This document shows, piece after piece, positions 23,565-33,320 of a DNA stretch of 56,581 nt. This stretch comes from a virus. Where the stretch lies: positions 1-56,581 of IMG/VR virus record IMGVR_UViG_3300031576_000050. One strand, given 5' to 3'. A program made the position numbers and the translations under genes. The notes beneath the pieces are model-generated. The model saw only the letters and a program-made list of their open reading frames with translations, was not told the origin of the DNA and ran no database searches. Within the stretch, counting starts at the first letter, position 1. Every line of letters begins with the position of its first letter.

Positions 23565-26500
23565 TCACTTCTGGTACTTGATCTCAAGGACTGGGGAGTT
23601 TGACCCGCCACCTAGGCCAGTCGCGTATCCATAGTATGTTAACGAATCGTTTGGGCCAGGGCCAAGAGCAATGCCCTTTGATGTACCCGTCTTGAACTCG
23701 CCACCAATGGTAGTCCCAAGGCTGACGGTTCGCTTGCCAGGCTTTGGCCACTCTGAGCTCTGCACTCGATCCTGGTTGACGCTTGCATCTGCCCAAGCGC
23801 TGGGCTCAGAGGTGTAGCTATGTGTCCCTATGATTGCTGTGCCGCCTGCGCTGTAGTACCAATGCTCAAAGTACAGGGTAATCTTGCAGTGGATAATGGT
23901 AGCACCAACAAGGTCAGCCTGAATAGCTGCAGCATTGAACCCTATCAGACTTCGCTGGTTCCCCCAATCGCCATCATACTGCCCCTGATAACACTTGGTA
24001 GTGCTGCGTGCGCGGCCGCCGTAACCGGTATAGCTGCCCGTCCATGTAGCTGCATACTGCTTTGTGTACTGAGTGATCGGAGGGACTCCTGAGCCGCCAC
24101 CAGTATTCTGCACACCAGTGTCTGAGATAGTAGAACCAATGTCCTCAATCCACATCCAGGATGCACCCGCCGCAAACTCGGTGTCTCCAATACTAGCCTT
24201 CAAAGTCCAGATCAGTCTATGCAGTCCTGCAGTCGGTATCCACAAGAATGAGTGATGTGTGTCTAGGTCAGTATTTATCACAGTGTATGCAATATTAGAA
24301 GAGTCCCACAGCAGTGTTGAGCTGATCGTCGGCTCGCTTGATCCGCCATCGCGCACTGCCCAAGTTGAGATGGAGCTGGCCATGCTTTCGTCATGTTCAG
24401 CCTGCAGATGAATCCTATATATCCGGCTGCTCTCTGCATTGACTGAGAGCTCAGCATGCCCGAGTTCAGTTGTGCCAGCAGTCGTGCCCCAGGATGGCTT
24501 CGTCCAGGCCATGATGCCACGTGGCAGGGGGTCAATGATTTCAGTCTGCAGGTCGCGACCGCGCAGGAAGATATCATCAGACACTGATGCATCAACAAAC
24601 GATCCAATTCCCATCTCACTGATGGATGCAAGGATTGTGCCCATGCCATCAGTAAACGCTATGAAGTGGCCTGTGAAGCCTGGATCTGATGACAAGTTTG
24701 TCGTAATGTCACCATCGGCACCAAATGCCTGTAGGCCATATTGGTTCATCTCTACCCGCTGCCCTGCCAGCGCGGTGGCTATTCGGGCACCCAGCACCAT
24801 ATTCGCTGTAAGCTGACCAGCCGTCAGCTTTGAGACGCTCAGGTCAGATATGTGCGCATTGTCTATCAGGGATACAGATGACTGGACTGCTGTCGATGGA
24901 CCTGACTTGTTACCGTACCTGTCTACAGCAATTATCTTGACCCAGATATTGGACGTGTTGTCCACCTGGAAGGTGCCGACAGCAGGGATCTTGCCAGTGA
25001 TCATCCCCTGATTTGCTAGCAGCTTCCCTTTCAATGTAGATGACGAAGGTGCCTCGTACTGCCCGCCGATGTGGATCTCTAGATGATCGAGATCTGATGG
25101 CAGGTTGTATGTCCCGCCTGAAGCCTTCCCAAGTGTATGGAGGACCTGAACACTCAATCGTGAAGTGGCTACAACTGGGGCTGCTGGCGTGTCTGGGCCT
25201 ATTACATCATTCTTGGTAACCAGGCTTGACGTAGCGCTCCATGCCCCAGAATTGGGCGGGGTTGCCGAGTCGACTGCGCGCACTTGGAGATCATAGTTGG
25301 CAGCAACCAGTAGCTCCTGCAGAAGCACTTGCGTCTGATCCCATGGGACAACTGCAACATTCCATTCATTAGATGTAGCTGCAGGATTACTCAAAGGCCG
25401 CGCATGCGTTTGTATCTGATTGTGATGGAAAGACGCCATCTGCGCATGAGTGATCGGGTAGCTATATGCCTGTGTTACGCGGTATCGCACCTCATAGTGA
25501 TGCCCGTCAATGATGATCGAGCCATCTGTGTTCAGTGGCTGTGTCCAGTCGACGAGAACAGACGCTAGCACATCATTCACATTGGCCTGGTACACTGCAG
25601 TCGAGAATGGTGTGACTAGGGTTGGGGCAGCTGGCACGGAAGAATCAACAGAGATACGCGGCCTTGGGTCCTCACTGCTGATCCCAGTTAGACTCCGTGG
25701 CGGGCCGCCAACCCCAACAACAGTGACTCCAGTCTCACCCACATAGTAAGGCGAGAGATCTGTCCAAGACCCATCAGATGACCTAAAGGCCACAGTCCAT
25801 CCAGGCCGCACTGGCCACTGCATCTCACTACAACGTAGCTTGATCGGATGGATTGCCTCGCCTTCCCAGATTACCTCATTGGCATTGTCAACGAAGCCAT
25901 TGTCTGGGTCATACACCCAGATCCAGTCGCCAACGACAAAGTCCCCTTTGACGTCAAACTCTGAAGTCGATAGCTGGACAGCTGCACGGACTGCCTGGAA
26001 CTGAGAGAGAGCTAGCTGCGCTCTCTGGTTGGCATTCCCTGATGACGTGTCGCTCTCTGATACAAGTCTTGTGATCTTAGCATTGTTGCCATGGATGTCC
26101 TTGTATGGTGTAGCTGGACCATTCGCTGACCCAGTAGCAACCGCATCTCCATCCCCAGCAGCAAGCAACACAACTCGTATCGTGTAGTCCTCTACGTCTG
26201 TGTCCAGGATCATCTGGCCCGCCAACGCGGCCAGCTTTAGGTCCCTACCTGGAGACTTTCGATGTAGCATCGCATTAGGCCCAGTATACAACTGTGTTGC
26301 CAGCCCAGCATCTAGCTTGCCATCTCCAGTTACCCGCCACTCGGCACTGAACGCATCAGCAACATAGTCGAGTGCTCTCCTTGGCGTCTGGAACTCGTGC
26401 CTCCCTGTGTACGTTCCAGAGACAGAGTTAATCACTCCAGCAGTCACTGCTCCGCCCGACGGGAGCAGCGCATTGATTGAGGTCGCAAAGCTGGCAGCGA

Positions 26501-26792
26501 TCAGGACGACTGGTGTCTCAAAGACATCACCTTTGTCATCTGAGTCCCCAAGCCAGTATGCCATGCCTTGCCCAGTCAGGAGCAGGTCATCTGATGCAGA
26601 CTTGCCCTTGAACACCCCCACATACCGGGCTGCTAGTAGCAGGCTATCGCCATACTGCGCGACGTCAACCTGGCCAGGTATGATGGCTATGTGACCAAGG
26701 TATCCGATCTTGTTGAGGGCAGATCTTGGTGTCCGTTTCTTCAGCCTTAGCTCCCAGGCGCCCAGAGCCTGCTTGACTTCAGTTACTGTCAC
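23565..26792 (-). CDS. Tail-tip / tail-associated protein with fibronectin-like and carbohydrate-binding-like regions
   Basis: This 1075-residue protein follows the Dit-like gene. Residues 1-340 look like a Tal/hub domain. A proline-rich FN3-like repeat follows (PAAPTLVTPFSTA.. to ..LQVRAVDSATPPNSGAW, about 380-530), then a beta segment with YGNKSGPST. A short coiled linker (SDLSVSKLTAGQLTANMVLG) is of the type that trimerises fibres. The C-terminal region (HSYTSEPSAWADASV, EIKYQK) resembles DNRLRE-type beta domains. It probably contacts the cell surface. Confidence 0.8.
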   Translation of the reverse strand: MTVTEVKQALGAWELRLKKRTPRSALNKIGYLGHIAIIPGQVDVAQYGDSLLLAARYVGVFKGKSASDDLLLTGQGMAYWLGDSDDKGDVFETPVVLIAASFATSINALLPSGGAVTAGVINSVSGTYTGRHEFQTPRRALDYVADAFSAEWRVTGDGKLDAGLATQLYTGPNAMLHRKSPGRDLKLAALAGQMILDTDVEDYTIRVVLLAAGDGDAVATGSANGPATPYKDIHGNNAKITRLVSESDTSSGNANQRAQLALSQFQAVRAAVQLSTSEFDVKGDFVVGDWIWVYDPDNGFVDNANEVIWEGEAIHPIKLRCSEMQWPVRPGWTVAFRSSDGSWTDLSPYYVGETGVTVVGVGGPPRSLTGISSEDPRPRISVDSSVPAAPTLVTPFSTAVYQANVNDVLASVLVDWTQPLNTDGSIIIDGHHYEVRYRVTQAYSYPITHAQMASFHHNQIQTHARPLSNPAATSNEWNVAVVPWDQTQVLLQELLVAANYDLQVRAVDSATPPNSGAWSATSSLVTKNDVIGPDTPAAPVVATSRLSVQVLHTLGKASGGTYNLPSDLDHLEIHIGGQYEAPSSSTLKGKLLANQGMITGKIPAVGTFQVDNTSNIWVKIIAVDRYGNKSGPSTAVQSSVSLIDNAHISDLSVSKLTAGQLTANMVLGARIATALAGQRVEMNQYGLQAFGADGDITTNLSSDPGFTGHFIAFTDGMGTILASISEMGIGSFVDASVSDDIFLRGRDLQTEIIDPLPRGIMAWTKPSWGTTAGTTELGHAELSVNAESSRIYRIHLQAEHDESMASSISTWAVRDGGSSEPTISSTLLWDSSNIAYTVINTDLDTHHSFLWIPTAGLHRLIWTLKASIGDTEFAAGASWMWIEDIGSTISDTGVQNTGGGSGVPPITQYTKQYAATWTGSYTGYGGRARSTTKCYQGQYDGDWGNQRSLIGFNAAAIQADLVGATIIHCKITLYFEHWYYSAGGTAIIGTHSYTSEPSAWADASVNQDRVQSSEWPKPGKRTVSLGTTIGGEFKTGTSKGIALGPGPNDSLTYYGYATGLGGGSNSPVLEIKYQK

Positions 26793-28006
26793 CGCAGCAC
26801 TCCTGTCGTGGACTCAGGTAGAGCGCCAATGTACTGGTCATACAGGACAGCAGCAGCATCCCCAGCCACAGCACCTGTCCCATTCAGGACTACACCTATG
26901 GCGAAGTCAAGAGTAGTGGTAGCTGCCTTCTCTACCCCGCCATTAGTGGCCAGTGTGAATGACTTAGCAGAACAACTCCAGGATTTGTTGCCATCACCAT
27001 CGTTTGCATTAGCGGCCACATAGCCGGATGTCTTGGTTGATGCCTCGAGAGTGTGTAGCTGTGCCTTCAGAGTCGCAGCAGCTGGCACCTGAAGATAGCA
27101 CTCGACGAACCTAGACCCACGCCGTAGCGACAAGTCCAGGTATGTTCTCCCAAACGCAGCATCAACAGAGAACAGCCGAAGCGACACCATCTCATTGTCA
27201 TTCCTGATCACTGTGACACCAAGAATCTCGGCTGGCGTGATCACATCGCCGCTCACAGCGATGTCCCAGGCTTTCACCTGCCAGGAGCCGTCCCAGGCGT
27301 CTACATCAAGGGTTGCGCTGGCAGTTGCCGATAGACGTACGCGGACTAGGCCGTTAATTACCTCCCATCCAGTCGGCAACACGTTCACGCGCACGCCGTA
27401 GCGCTCTATTCCCCCTGCCAGGAAGCGGACACGGCCCGCGAGGTATGCAGCTACGGAGGACACGGACCAACGAGGGTCAATGCCAGACGGAAGCCCACGG
27501 CGTACGCGCAGGACTGACCCATCTTCAGCTATCCTGTCTACAGAGCTAGAGGGATTCGTCGCTCCAGTGAAGTACCCAAGCGCCCCAGCAGCTGGCGCGT
27601 GCCAACGCTCGCCCACCACAGAGAAGTCATTCAGCCTGGCTATTCCAGTCAGCCTGCTCTCAATGTCTACTGCATTGGCTGGGCCAATGAGCGATAGCGT
27701 CGCATTCCAGTCCAGGCCTGCGGCCTCTTCAGTGGCCTTCCAATCGCGGACTATGGCCCCAAGGTCCCTGACCTCATAGAATCCATCAAACGCACTCTTA
27801 GCAGAGAAGCTCACGCCAACTAGCTCGCCCCGGATTCCCATAAGGTCTTCCCTACGGGCATGTAGTTCTGCATAGCTGATCCCTGGATACGTCTCAGTGC
27901 CGCGGATCGTCAGGGTGCGCTCGCCTGATGATGCATTCACCTGGTCAGTTACAGCATAAGTTTCGCGCAGGGCAATCCGCCCAATCTTCAGGTTGCCCCA
28001 GCTCAC
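26789..28006 (-). CDS. Distal tail (Dit)-like minor tail protein
   Basis: The 405-residue protein lies directly after the tape measure gene with an overlap of 4 bases, the usual Dit position. It begins MSWGNLKIG and has a beta-rich N-terminal domain with YPGISYAELHARREDLMGI and a long C-terminal galectin-like region. Identification rests mainly on position and style, since no diagnostic motif is visible. Confidence 0.7.
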   Translation of the reverse strand: MSWGNLKIGRIALRETYAVTDQVNASSGERTLTIRGTETYPGISYAELHARREDLMGIRGELVGVSFSAKSAFDGFYEVRDLGAIVRDWKATEEAAGLDWNATLSLIGPANAVDIESRLTGIARLNDFSVVGERWHAPAAGALGYFTGATNPSSSVDRIAEDGSVLRVRRGLPSGIDPRWSVSSVAAYLAGRVRFLAGGIERYGVRVNVLPTGWEVINGLVRVRLSATASATLDVDAWDGSWQVKAWDIAVSGDVITPAEILGVTVIRNDNEMVSLRLFSVDAAFGRTYLDLSLRRGSRFVECYLQVPAAATLKAQLHTLEASTKTSGYVAANANDGDGNKSWSCSAKSFTLATNGGVEKAATTTLDFAIGVVLNGTGAVAGDAAAVLYDQYIGALPESTTGVLR

Positions 28007-30999
28007 TTGTACTCCCTCTCATAGTCATCCAGAGCACCATGGATGTTAGCGATAATCTTACGAGCAACTGTTGGGTCTGTGAAGTCCCACACCCCATTCA
28101 GGTTAATAGCTGCGACATTCAGCGTACGGCTTGCTTGCTGGTTGGCCTGTGCAGATAGCTTACTAGCCGAGGCAGGCGCGAACGAGCGGACAGCGCCTGA
28201 AACGCTAACGCTATGATCAATCGGCAAGCCAGCTGCTAGCTCAGATACCATTGATGAGAGAGCCTTCTGGGCCTGCCCAGCTGTATTCATGATGCCCTGT
28301 GCCAGGTCCTCACTGATCCGCTCACCGCGCAGCAGCACATATCCCTTACCAGAGAATGGCCCGCGCTTCGCTGGCGAGCCAGGCAGCCAGCCAGCGATCA
28401 TATTGACAAGACCTTCTCCAACATTCCATAGCTTGCCCCACATTGACCAGATACCATCAACAAGACCCTGGACAATAGCTCTGCCTGCATTGTAGAGCAG
28501 ATTGCCTAGACCGCCTAGCGCACTGGCGATCCTTCCAGGGATTCCCTTAACGAGTCCAATGAGTGGTCCGATGCCTGCATCCGCCGCAGCCTTTAACTGG
28601 CTGAAGAAGCCTTTGATCTTGTCAACAACAACCTTGACACCGCCGATGATTGCTACAATCTTGTCGACAGCAGCCTTGACAATTGTCTTGATGGCCTCCC
28701 AGATTGTGGAGATGATTACCCTGACAGCCCCCATGTACTGCGAGATGAAGTTACGAACTGCCTTGAATGCTTTATCGACAATTGGAGCCAGGAAGGTTAC
28801 TGCCGCATTCCACACCTTGACAATCGCATTCCAGATGGCACTGATAATGCTAGAGATGAGGTTCATTGCAGCTTTGACAAAGTCAACGACTGCCTTGAAT
28901 GCCTTCCTCACAGGCTCAGCGAACACAGCCATCGCAGTATCAAAGATCGCCTTCAGGATTGCCCAAGCGACAGCAACAATCGCGCCAATGATCTCAAACG
29001 CGAGTCTGATGATGCTGACTATCAGATCAAAGACTGCCTTGACGGGCTCGCCAATGACGCCCCACACAGCCTTGAAGAATGCTACAAACTTCTTGACGAT
29101 TGCCTGGATCGCCCCGAAGACAAACTGACCAGCCTTCCACAGGGCCCATAGCGGAGCGATCACTGCTATAGCAATGATATTACCGATTGTGAAGAGTACC
29201 TTGCCAATCGCCACAAGATACTTGACAAAGGTCGGAATGTTACTGATGAGCCAGCTCAAGACATTGATTAGTAGGCTGAACATTGGGCCGGCCAGCTTGA
29301 AGATGATCGGTATTAACCAGCCCAGTACCTTACCAACAATCTCCAATGCCTTGAATAGGACCTTGAACAGAATCCGAGAGATGGCGAGAATTGTAGGCAT
29401 AGCTGTCTTGATGGCATCAGTCAGCTGTTTTACGGCTGGCATGACACGCTCTTCAATGAACTTGGCTGCAGACTTGAAGGCAGGCTCAAGACTCTTCTTA
29501 AAGGAGTCTCGCAGCTTTAGGACTCCAGGTATCACATCGCTCTTGATGAAGCCCACAACCATGTGGAAGATCTCAAGCAGGAATGCTCCAAGAGTCTTAG
29601 CAACCTTCACAATAGAAGCTATTAGACTACGGAACCCTTCACTTTCGGCCCAGAGCTTCTTGAAGGCGGCAACAAGCAAGGCGACGGCTGCAATGATACC
29701 TACAATGATGGCAGCAAACTTCAGTACACCAGCAGATGCAACCAGTCCAGCAATGACAGCACCAATGGCTGCTACAGCAGCTACAAGGCCAAGCAGGACA
29801 GCAGCCGCAACAGCAGCGAATGCTATCAGTTTCTGCCAGCGTGGGTCGAGAGCGCTAAATTTGTTGACAAGCTTTGTAATGAACTCTGTCACTGCACGAA
29901 TAGTCGGGAGCAGCGCGGTGCCTAGGGCGATGGCAGCAGTCTCTACTGAGCCCTTCAGTTGCTCTAGCGCGCCCTTGACATTGTCGAGCCGCTTAGCTGC
30001 TACATCCTTTGCAGTGACCTTACCAATGGATGCTGCCATTTCATCAAAGCCAGCAGCACCCGCTTTTGTCAAGATCGCAGCTGCTCGGATGGCATCCGAG
30101 CCAAAGATCATCTCCAGCGTCAGCGCCTTTTGCTGCGCTGTCATCTCTGATGTCACAGAGCTTAGGACGCCAGCTACTTCAGACAGACTGCGCAGGCTGC
30201 CCCGTGCGTCATAGAATCTGTTAGTGCCATCCTTGGTGACAATGCCAAGTGCCTTGAACAGATCTATCTGCCGCTTTGTGACTGGCTGGAGGTTTGACAG
30301 CATTGTCTTAAGTGATGTGCCAGCATCGGAGCCCTTGATGCCTGCGTTACCCATAAGAGCAATAGCCGTTGTCAGATCATCAAACGTAACACCCTGGAGA
30401 GCTGCAACAGCACCAGCTTGCTGTAGTGCAAAACCAAACTCGCTCACGTCAATAGCAGATGAGTTTGCTGCTCCAGCAATCAAGTCAACGACATGCCCCA
30501 TGTCTCTGGCCTTGATCGAGAACACATTCATTGCGTTTGATGCGATAGCTGCTGCCTCAGCCAGATCAACCCCGCCCGCAGCAGCGAGCGCAACGGTTGC
30601 GTCAGCAGCACCATCCAGGACATCAGTCAGCGAGAGGCCAGCCTTAACTAACTCTTCCATCGCTCGCGCTGCATCAGAAGCAGAGAAAACTGTATCAGCG
30701 CCTAACTGAAGTGCCTTCTTGCGCAATGCCTCTAGTTGGGCCTCTGACGCACCTGATACGGCGCCAATGGCGCTAATCTGGTGCTCAAAGTCAATCGCCT
30801 TATTGGCTGCATAGACCAGCCCGGCACCGATGACACCCGCAGCAATACCTGAAGCCTTGGCTAATGACTGGAGATCGTGCTGGGTCTGTTTAGCACTCGC
30901 TCCAATATCATCCAGACCTTTTTTGGCCTTGCGCCCGCCCGACGCATCATAGGTCAGCTCGATCGTGCCCTTGGCTCTCCCAAGGTCATAATCTGACAC
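28003..30999 (-). CDS. Tape measure protein
   Basis: The 998-residue protein has the TP901-type core: coiled helices, AMEELVKAGLS, and GVTFDDLTTAIALMGNAGIKGSDAGTSLK (about 205-235). A hydrophobic segment (about 385-470) and long Ile/Val/Ala helices follow. The end GWLPGSPAKRGPF is shared by many tape measures. At about 1.5 angstrom per residue it implies a tail near 150 nm. It follows the frameshifted chaperone pair by four bases. Confidence 0.95.
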   Translation of the reverse strand: MSDYDLGRAKGTIELTYDASGGRKAKKGLDDIGASAKQTQHDLQSLAKASGIAAGVIGAGLVYAANKAIDFEHQISAIGAVSGASEAQLEALRKKALQLGADTVFSASDAARAMEELVKAGLSLTDVLDGAADATVALAAAGGVDLAEAAAIASNAMNVFSIKARDMGHVVDLIAGAANSSAIDVSEFGFALQQAGAVAALQGVTFDDLTTAIALMGNAGIKGSDAGTSLKTMLSNLQPVTKRQIDLFKALGIVTKDGTNRFYDARGSLRSLSEVAGVLSSVTSEMTAQQKALTLEMIFGSDAIRAAAILTKAGAAGFDEMAASIGKVTAKDVAAKRLDNVKGALEQLKGSVETAAIALGTALLPTIRAVTEFITKLVNKFSALDPRWQKLIAFAAVAAAVLLGLVAAVAAIGAVIAGLVASAGVLKFAAIIVGIIAAVALLVAAFKKLWAESEGFRSLIASIVKVAKTLGAFLLEIFHMVVGFIKSDVIPGVLKLRDSFKKSLEPAFKSAAKFIEERVMPAVKQLTDAIKTAMPTILAISRILFKVLFKALEIVGKVLGWLIPIIFKLAGPMFSLLINVLSWLISNIPTFVKYLVAIGKVLFTIGNIIAIAVIAPLWALWKAGQFVFGAIQAIVKKFVAFFKAVWGVIGEPVKAVFDLIVSIIRLAFEIIGAIVAVAWAILKAIFDTAMAVFAEPVRKAFKAVVDFVKAAMNLISSIISAIWNAIVKVWNAAVTFLAPIVDKAFKAVRNFISQYMGAVRVIISTIWEAIKTIVKAAVDKIVAIIGGVKVVVDKIKGFFSQLKAAADAGIGPLIGLVKGIPGRIASALGGLGNLLYNAGRAIVQGLVDGIWSMWGKLWNVGEGLVNMIAGWLPGSPAKRGPFSGKGYVLLRGERISEDLAQGIMNTAGQAQKALSSMVSELAAGLPIDHSVSVSGAVRSFAPASASKLSAQANQQASRTLNVAAINLNGVWDFTDPTVARKIIANIHGALDDYEREYK

Positions 31000-31002
31000 T
31001 GA

Positions 31003-31240
31003 CTACCTCCCAGGCGGGCTCGCAAAAGTCTGTGTTCCCAACCAGCGATTCAGAACCATCTGCCTCGCCATGCGCTGCTGGGCCTCTGACTTCTTGCCAC
31101 TCGCTGCCTTATCGAGCTCAGACTCAAGCTTCACTCCAAAGGCAAGGATCGCCCGATCCAAGAAGTATGCTGTTGGTTGCTCTGTTATCCCTAGTAGCTC
31201 GCTTGGCCTACAGTGATATGTTTTGCAGGCTTGGAATGTC
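31003..31240 (-). CDS. Frameshift-encoded C-terminal extension of the tail assembly chaperone (T frame)
   Basis: After the G-frame stop at 31208, the +1 (or -2) frame continues as PSELLGITEQPTAYFLDRA and LDKAASGKKSEAQQRMARQ, ending just before the tape measure. This composition (RPSELL start, RxxLxxWLG end) is typical of siphophage T extensions. The frame has no ribosome site of its own. It is open upstream to 31398, so the exact shift site cannot be fixed by eye. Candidates are GGG-TCA at about 31250-31255 and CAA-AAC at about 31217-31222. Confidence 0.7.
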
Positions 31241-31858
31241 GTCCAACACTGACCCGAGCTCCTTACGAAAGGCAGATAGGTCAGTCGTCCCACCAACTGC
31301 CCACTGCAGGATAAACATCCTGTCAATGATGTCTGTATCCAGCACTGAGACAGCACCGGCAGGGATCTCCTCTCCGAAGTGTTTGCCATCCTTCTCATAG
31401 TCTGCTGGCCTATACAGAGCGGGCTGGACCACTACATAGCAGCACAAGACATCAATCAGCTCAATTCCTGCACTAACCTGCGACATGTCACCAGCAAACT
31501 TGCCAACTGCCTTGGCCTCAGCTGCCTTTCTGGCACCAACATTGGCCCTGTCGATGTGCTCAGTTTGAACAAGTGCCGTCAACGAGTCCATCGAGTCCAA
31601 GATGCCCGCCTTGATCAGGCCATGAACTCCTGGTCGGCGCACCTGACAAGTGGCACCAGATGGCACAGTAAGATCGAACAGACTATCAGAGCCACCTTTT
31701 GTCCCAAGGGTGTATCCACCTGCCGCTGGTGGCGGAGGTGGTGCTGGGAAGCGCGGCACAGCTACCTTCCTGATGCGCACAGGAGAGGCTGCTGCCTTAA
31801 AGGCAGCAGCCTCCCTGCCTGTCGCCTTTGCTACTGGTACTGCTTTCTTAGCCGGCAT
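31208..31858 (-). CDS. Tail assembly chaperone (G frame)
   Basis: The 216-residue protein has a Pro/Ala/Lys-rich N-terminus with a run of prolines. The alpha-helical core (VRRPGVHGLIKAGILDS, DIIDRMFILQWAVGG, FRKELGSVLDDIPSLQNISL) is typical of chaperones that load the tape measure. It lies between the tail tube proteins and the tape measure gene, and the adjoining frame carries the expected extension. Confidence 0.8.
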   Translation of the reverse strand: MPAKKAVPVAKATGREAAAFKAAASPVRIRKVAVPRFPAPPPPPAAGGYTLGTKGGSDSLFDLTVPSGATCQVRRPGVHGLIKAGILDSMDSLTALVQTEHIDRANVGARKAAEAKAVGKFAGDMSQVSAGIELIDVLCCYVVVQPALYRPADYEKDGKHFGEEIPAGAVSVLDTDIIDRMFILQWAVGGTTDLSAFRKELGSVLDDIPSLQNISL

Positions 31859-31889
31859 CCTAGTGCTCCCTGGCTTGTATTGTTGAACG

Positions 31890-32270
31890 CTATGCTGGGA
31901 ACGGTCCCAGGATAGCGACGGTCACGGTCGTAAGGGTACCGCCATGAGTCAGGTTAATGCGACCATTCGAATCGCGATGCCTGTCGCTATTTGGTACCTG
32001 TGATACCAGCTCGGTTGTGGCACCCATTCCAGCGCTCTGCACAACTGCGTCTGCAAAGCCAGCTGCCTGGCCAGAAGCAGCAGGTACTGGGGTGTTGGGG
32101 TCGGTCACCTTGAATGAAGCTGCACCAGTTGGTGTAGCGCCATTCTTGTAGTGAAGCACGTAACGTGACCTCGGTGCTGCAACAAAGAAGTCTGCAGCAG
32201 CCACTGCCGAATAGGTTGGGGCAACACCCGCCAGGCCAGGATTCTGAACTGCGGCGGAAAGATCTGCCAT
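31890..32270 (-). CDS. Putative virion/tail protein, 126 residues
   Basis: The beta-rich protein includes RYVLHYKNGATPTG and KVTDPNTPVPAAS, a pattern seen in small structural proteins next to the major tail gene in actinophages. It may decorate the tail tube or act as a minor tail protein. It is not assigned to a named family. Confidence 0.6.
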   Translation of the reverse strand: MADLSAAVQNPGLAGVAPTYSAVAAADFFVAAPRSRYVLHYKNGATPTGAASFKVTDPNTPVPAASGQAAGFADAVVQSAGMGATTELVSQVPNSDRHRDSNGRINLTHGGTLTTVTVAILGPFPA

Positions 32271-32285
32271 TTTGAATCCCCTCCT

Positions 32286-32840
32286 TTAGACGATTGCTGT
32301 TGCGGTCTCATTGTGGACCATTGCCCACACCTTATCGAGATCAGCAGCCACGAGTGAACGCAGGCCAACCCCAGATGCGCCAGTCAGGAAGAATTGCCCA
32401 TCGGCAAACTCCCCATCTAGGTCACCAGTCGCACGGCAGCGGTAGACAACTGCATGCAGATCCCCGCCAGAGTCCGAGATCATCTGGCCCTCCACCTTGA
32501 AGTACGGACGAACATCCGTCACCTTCTTAGTGAGTGTCTTGACCTGGTTTGGCGTTGGCCCAGTCTCCACAATCGTGCCACCATACATAGATCGGACTGC
32601 TTCCAGTGACACACCGCCACCTTCTAGCTCCCAAGCTACTTGTGGCCCTGAACCATGTGTAGCCACAAGACTGTCATCGCCACGCAGATCCTCAAATGCT
32701 TCAGTTTCGGCAAATGAGAACGTGCGGCCATTGGGAAGGTCAACTGGCGGGCTGCCCAATACTGTTGCACTAGCGTCCGTGTATGGCGTGATCTTAACAT
32801 CACGTAGACCGAACGGCAATGGGGTGTTCGTTAGAGCCAT
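32286..32840 (-). CDS. Major tail protein
   Basis: The 184-residue protein has the tail-tube style MALTNTPLPFGLRDVKITPY, with beta strands throughout, YFKVEGQMISDSGG and YRCRATGDLDGEFADG. It lies between the connector/terminator genes and the chaperones, the conserved position for the tube subunit. It ends with a helical tail. Confidence 0.8.
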   Translation of the reverse strand: MALTNTPLPFGLRDVKITPYTDASATVLGSPPVDLPNGRTFSFAETEAFEDLRGDDSLVATHGSGPQVAWELEGGGVSLEAVRSMYGGTIVETGPTPNQVKTLTKKVTDVRPYFKVEGQMISDSGGDLHAVVYRCRATGDLDGEFADGQFFLTGASGVGLRSLVAADLDKVWAMVHNETATAIV

Positions 32841-33027
32841 GAATCCTATCCTCCTTGCTGGGGTCGCGGAACTTCCTTGTTTTGACCGGCTCTCCTGTCA
32901 GGGAGTCAAACCAGTGCATGACAACAACTCCAGGTGCCGACCCACAAAGCCTAGATGAGCATTTGAAAGAGAGCAGGCCATCATCCAGCTCCCCATGCTT
33001 CTTGTGAGGGCACCTGAGATCCATCAT
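32800..33027 (-). CDS. Small zinc-finger-like protein (75 residues) before the tail tube gene
   Basis: It contains CPHKKHGEL, FKCSSRLCG and VVVMHWFDSLTGEPVKTRKFRDP. The Cys/His set suggests a zinc fold, as in small phage proteins found near connector genes. It overlaps the tail protein by 41 bases and the gene upstream by 4, so translation is probably coupled. The role is unknown. Confidence 0.6.
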   Translation of the reverse strand: MMDLRCPHKKHGELDDGLLSFKCSSRLCGSAPGVVVMHWFDSLTGEPVKTRKFRDPSKEDRIHGSNEHPIAVRST

Positions 33028-33311
33028 CCACCAATCTGAAACTCTACTGATGCGCTTCCCACCAGGTCAGCAATCTCTGGGTCTGGAACGAACTCAGTCG
33101 AGCTATCAGCGAGCACTTGACGCCAGGTATCGCCAAACGCAGCCTTGAACTCTGCGAGCGTAACTGCCATCCCATTGGACTGACTCCATGCCAATGGCCA
33201 GCCTCCTGGACCAGTCAGCTCTCTTACGTCCGCAGTGCCAATATACCTGACGACAGGCGGCTGCTCAAGCTCAGCATCATCAGGCATTGGGTCATGCACA
33301 GCTGGCTCCAT
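33024..33311 (-). CDS. Hypothetical acidic protein, 95 residues
   Basis: The acidic N-terminus (MPDDAELEQPP) leads to an alpha/beta body with VTLAEFKAAFGDTWRQVL. No family is recognised. It sits within the head-tail joining block and may be a minor virion or assembly protein. Confidence 0.55.
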   Translation of the reverse strand: MEPAVHDPMPDDAELEQPPVVRYIGTADVRELTGPGGWPLAWSQSNGMAVTLAEFKAAFGDTWRQVLADSSTEFVPDPEIADLVGSASVEFQIGG

Positions 33312-33320
33312 ATCCTCTCC

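Noticed and set aside
29174-30214. 346-codon open frame on the plus strand
   Set aside because: It is exactly antisense to the tape measure gene and has a low-complexity Ser/Ala/Thr/Met composition from complementary codons. It has no ribosome site.
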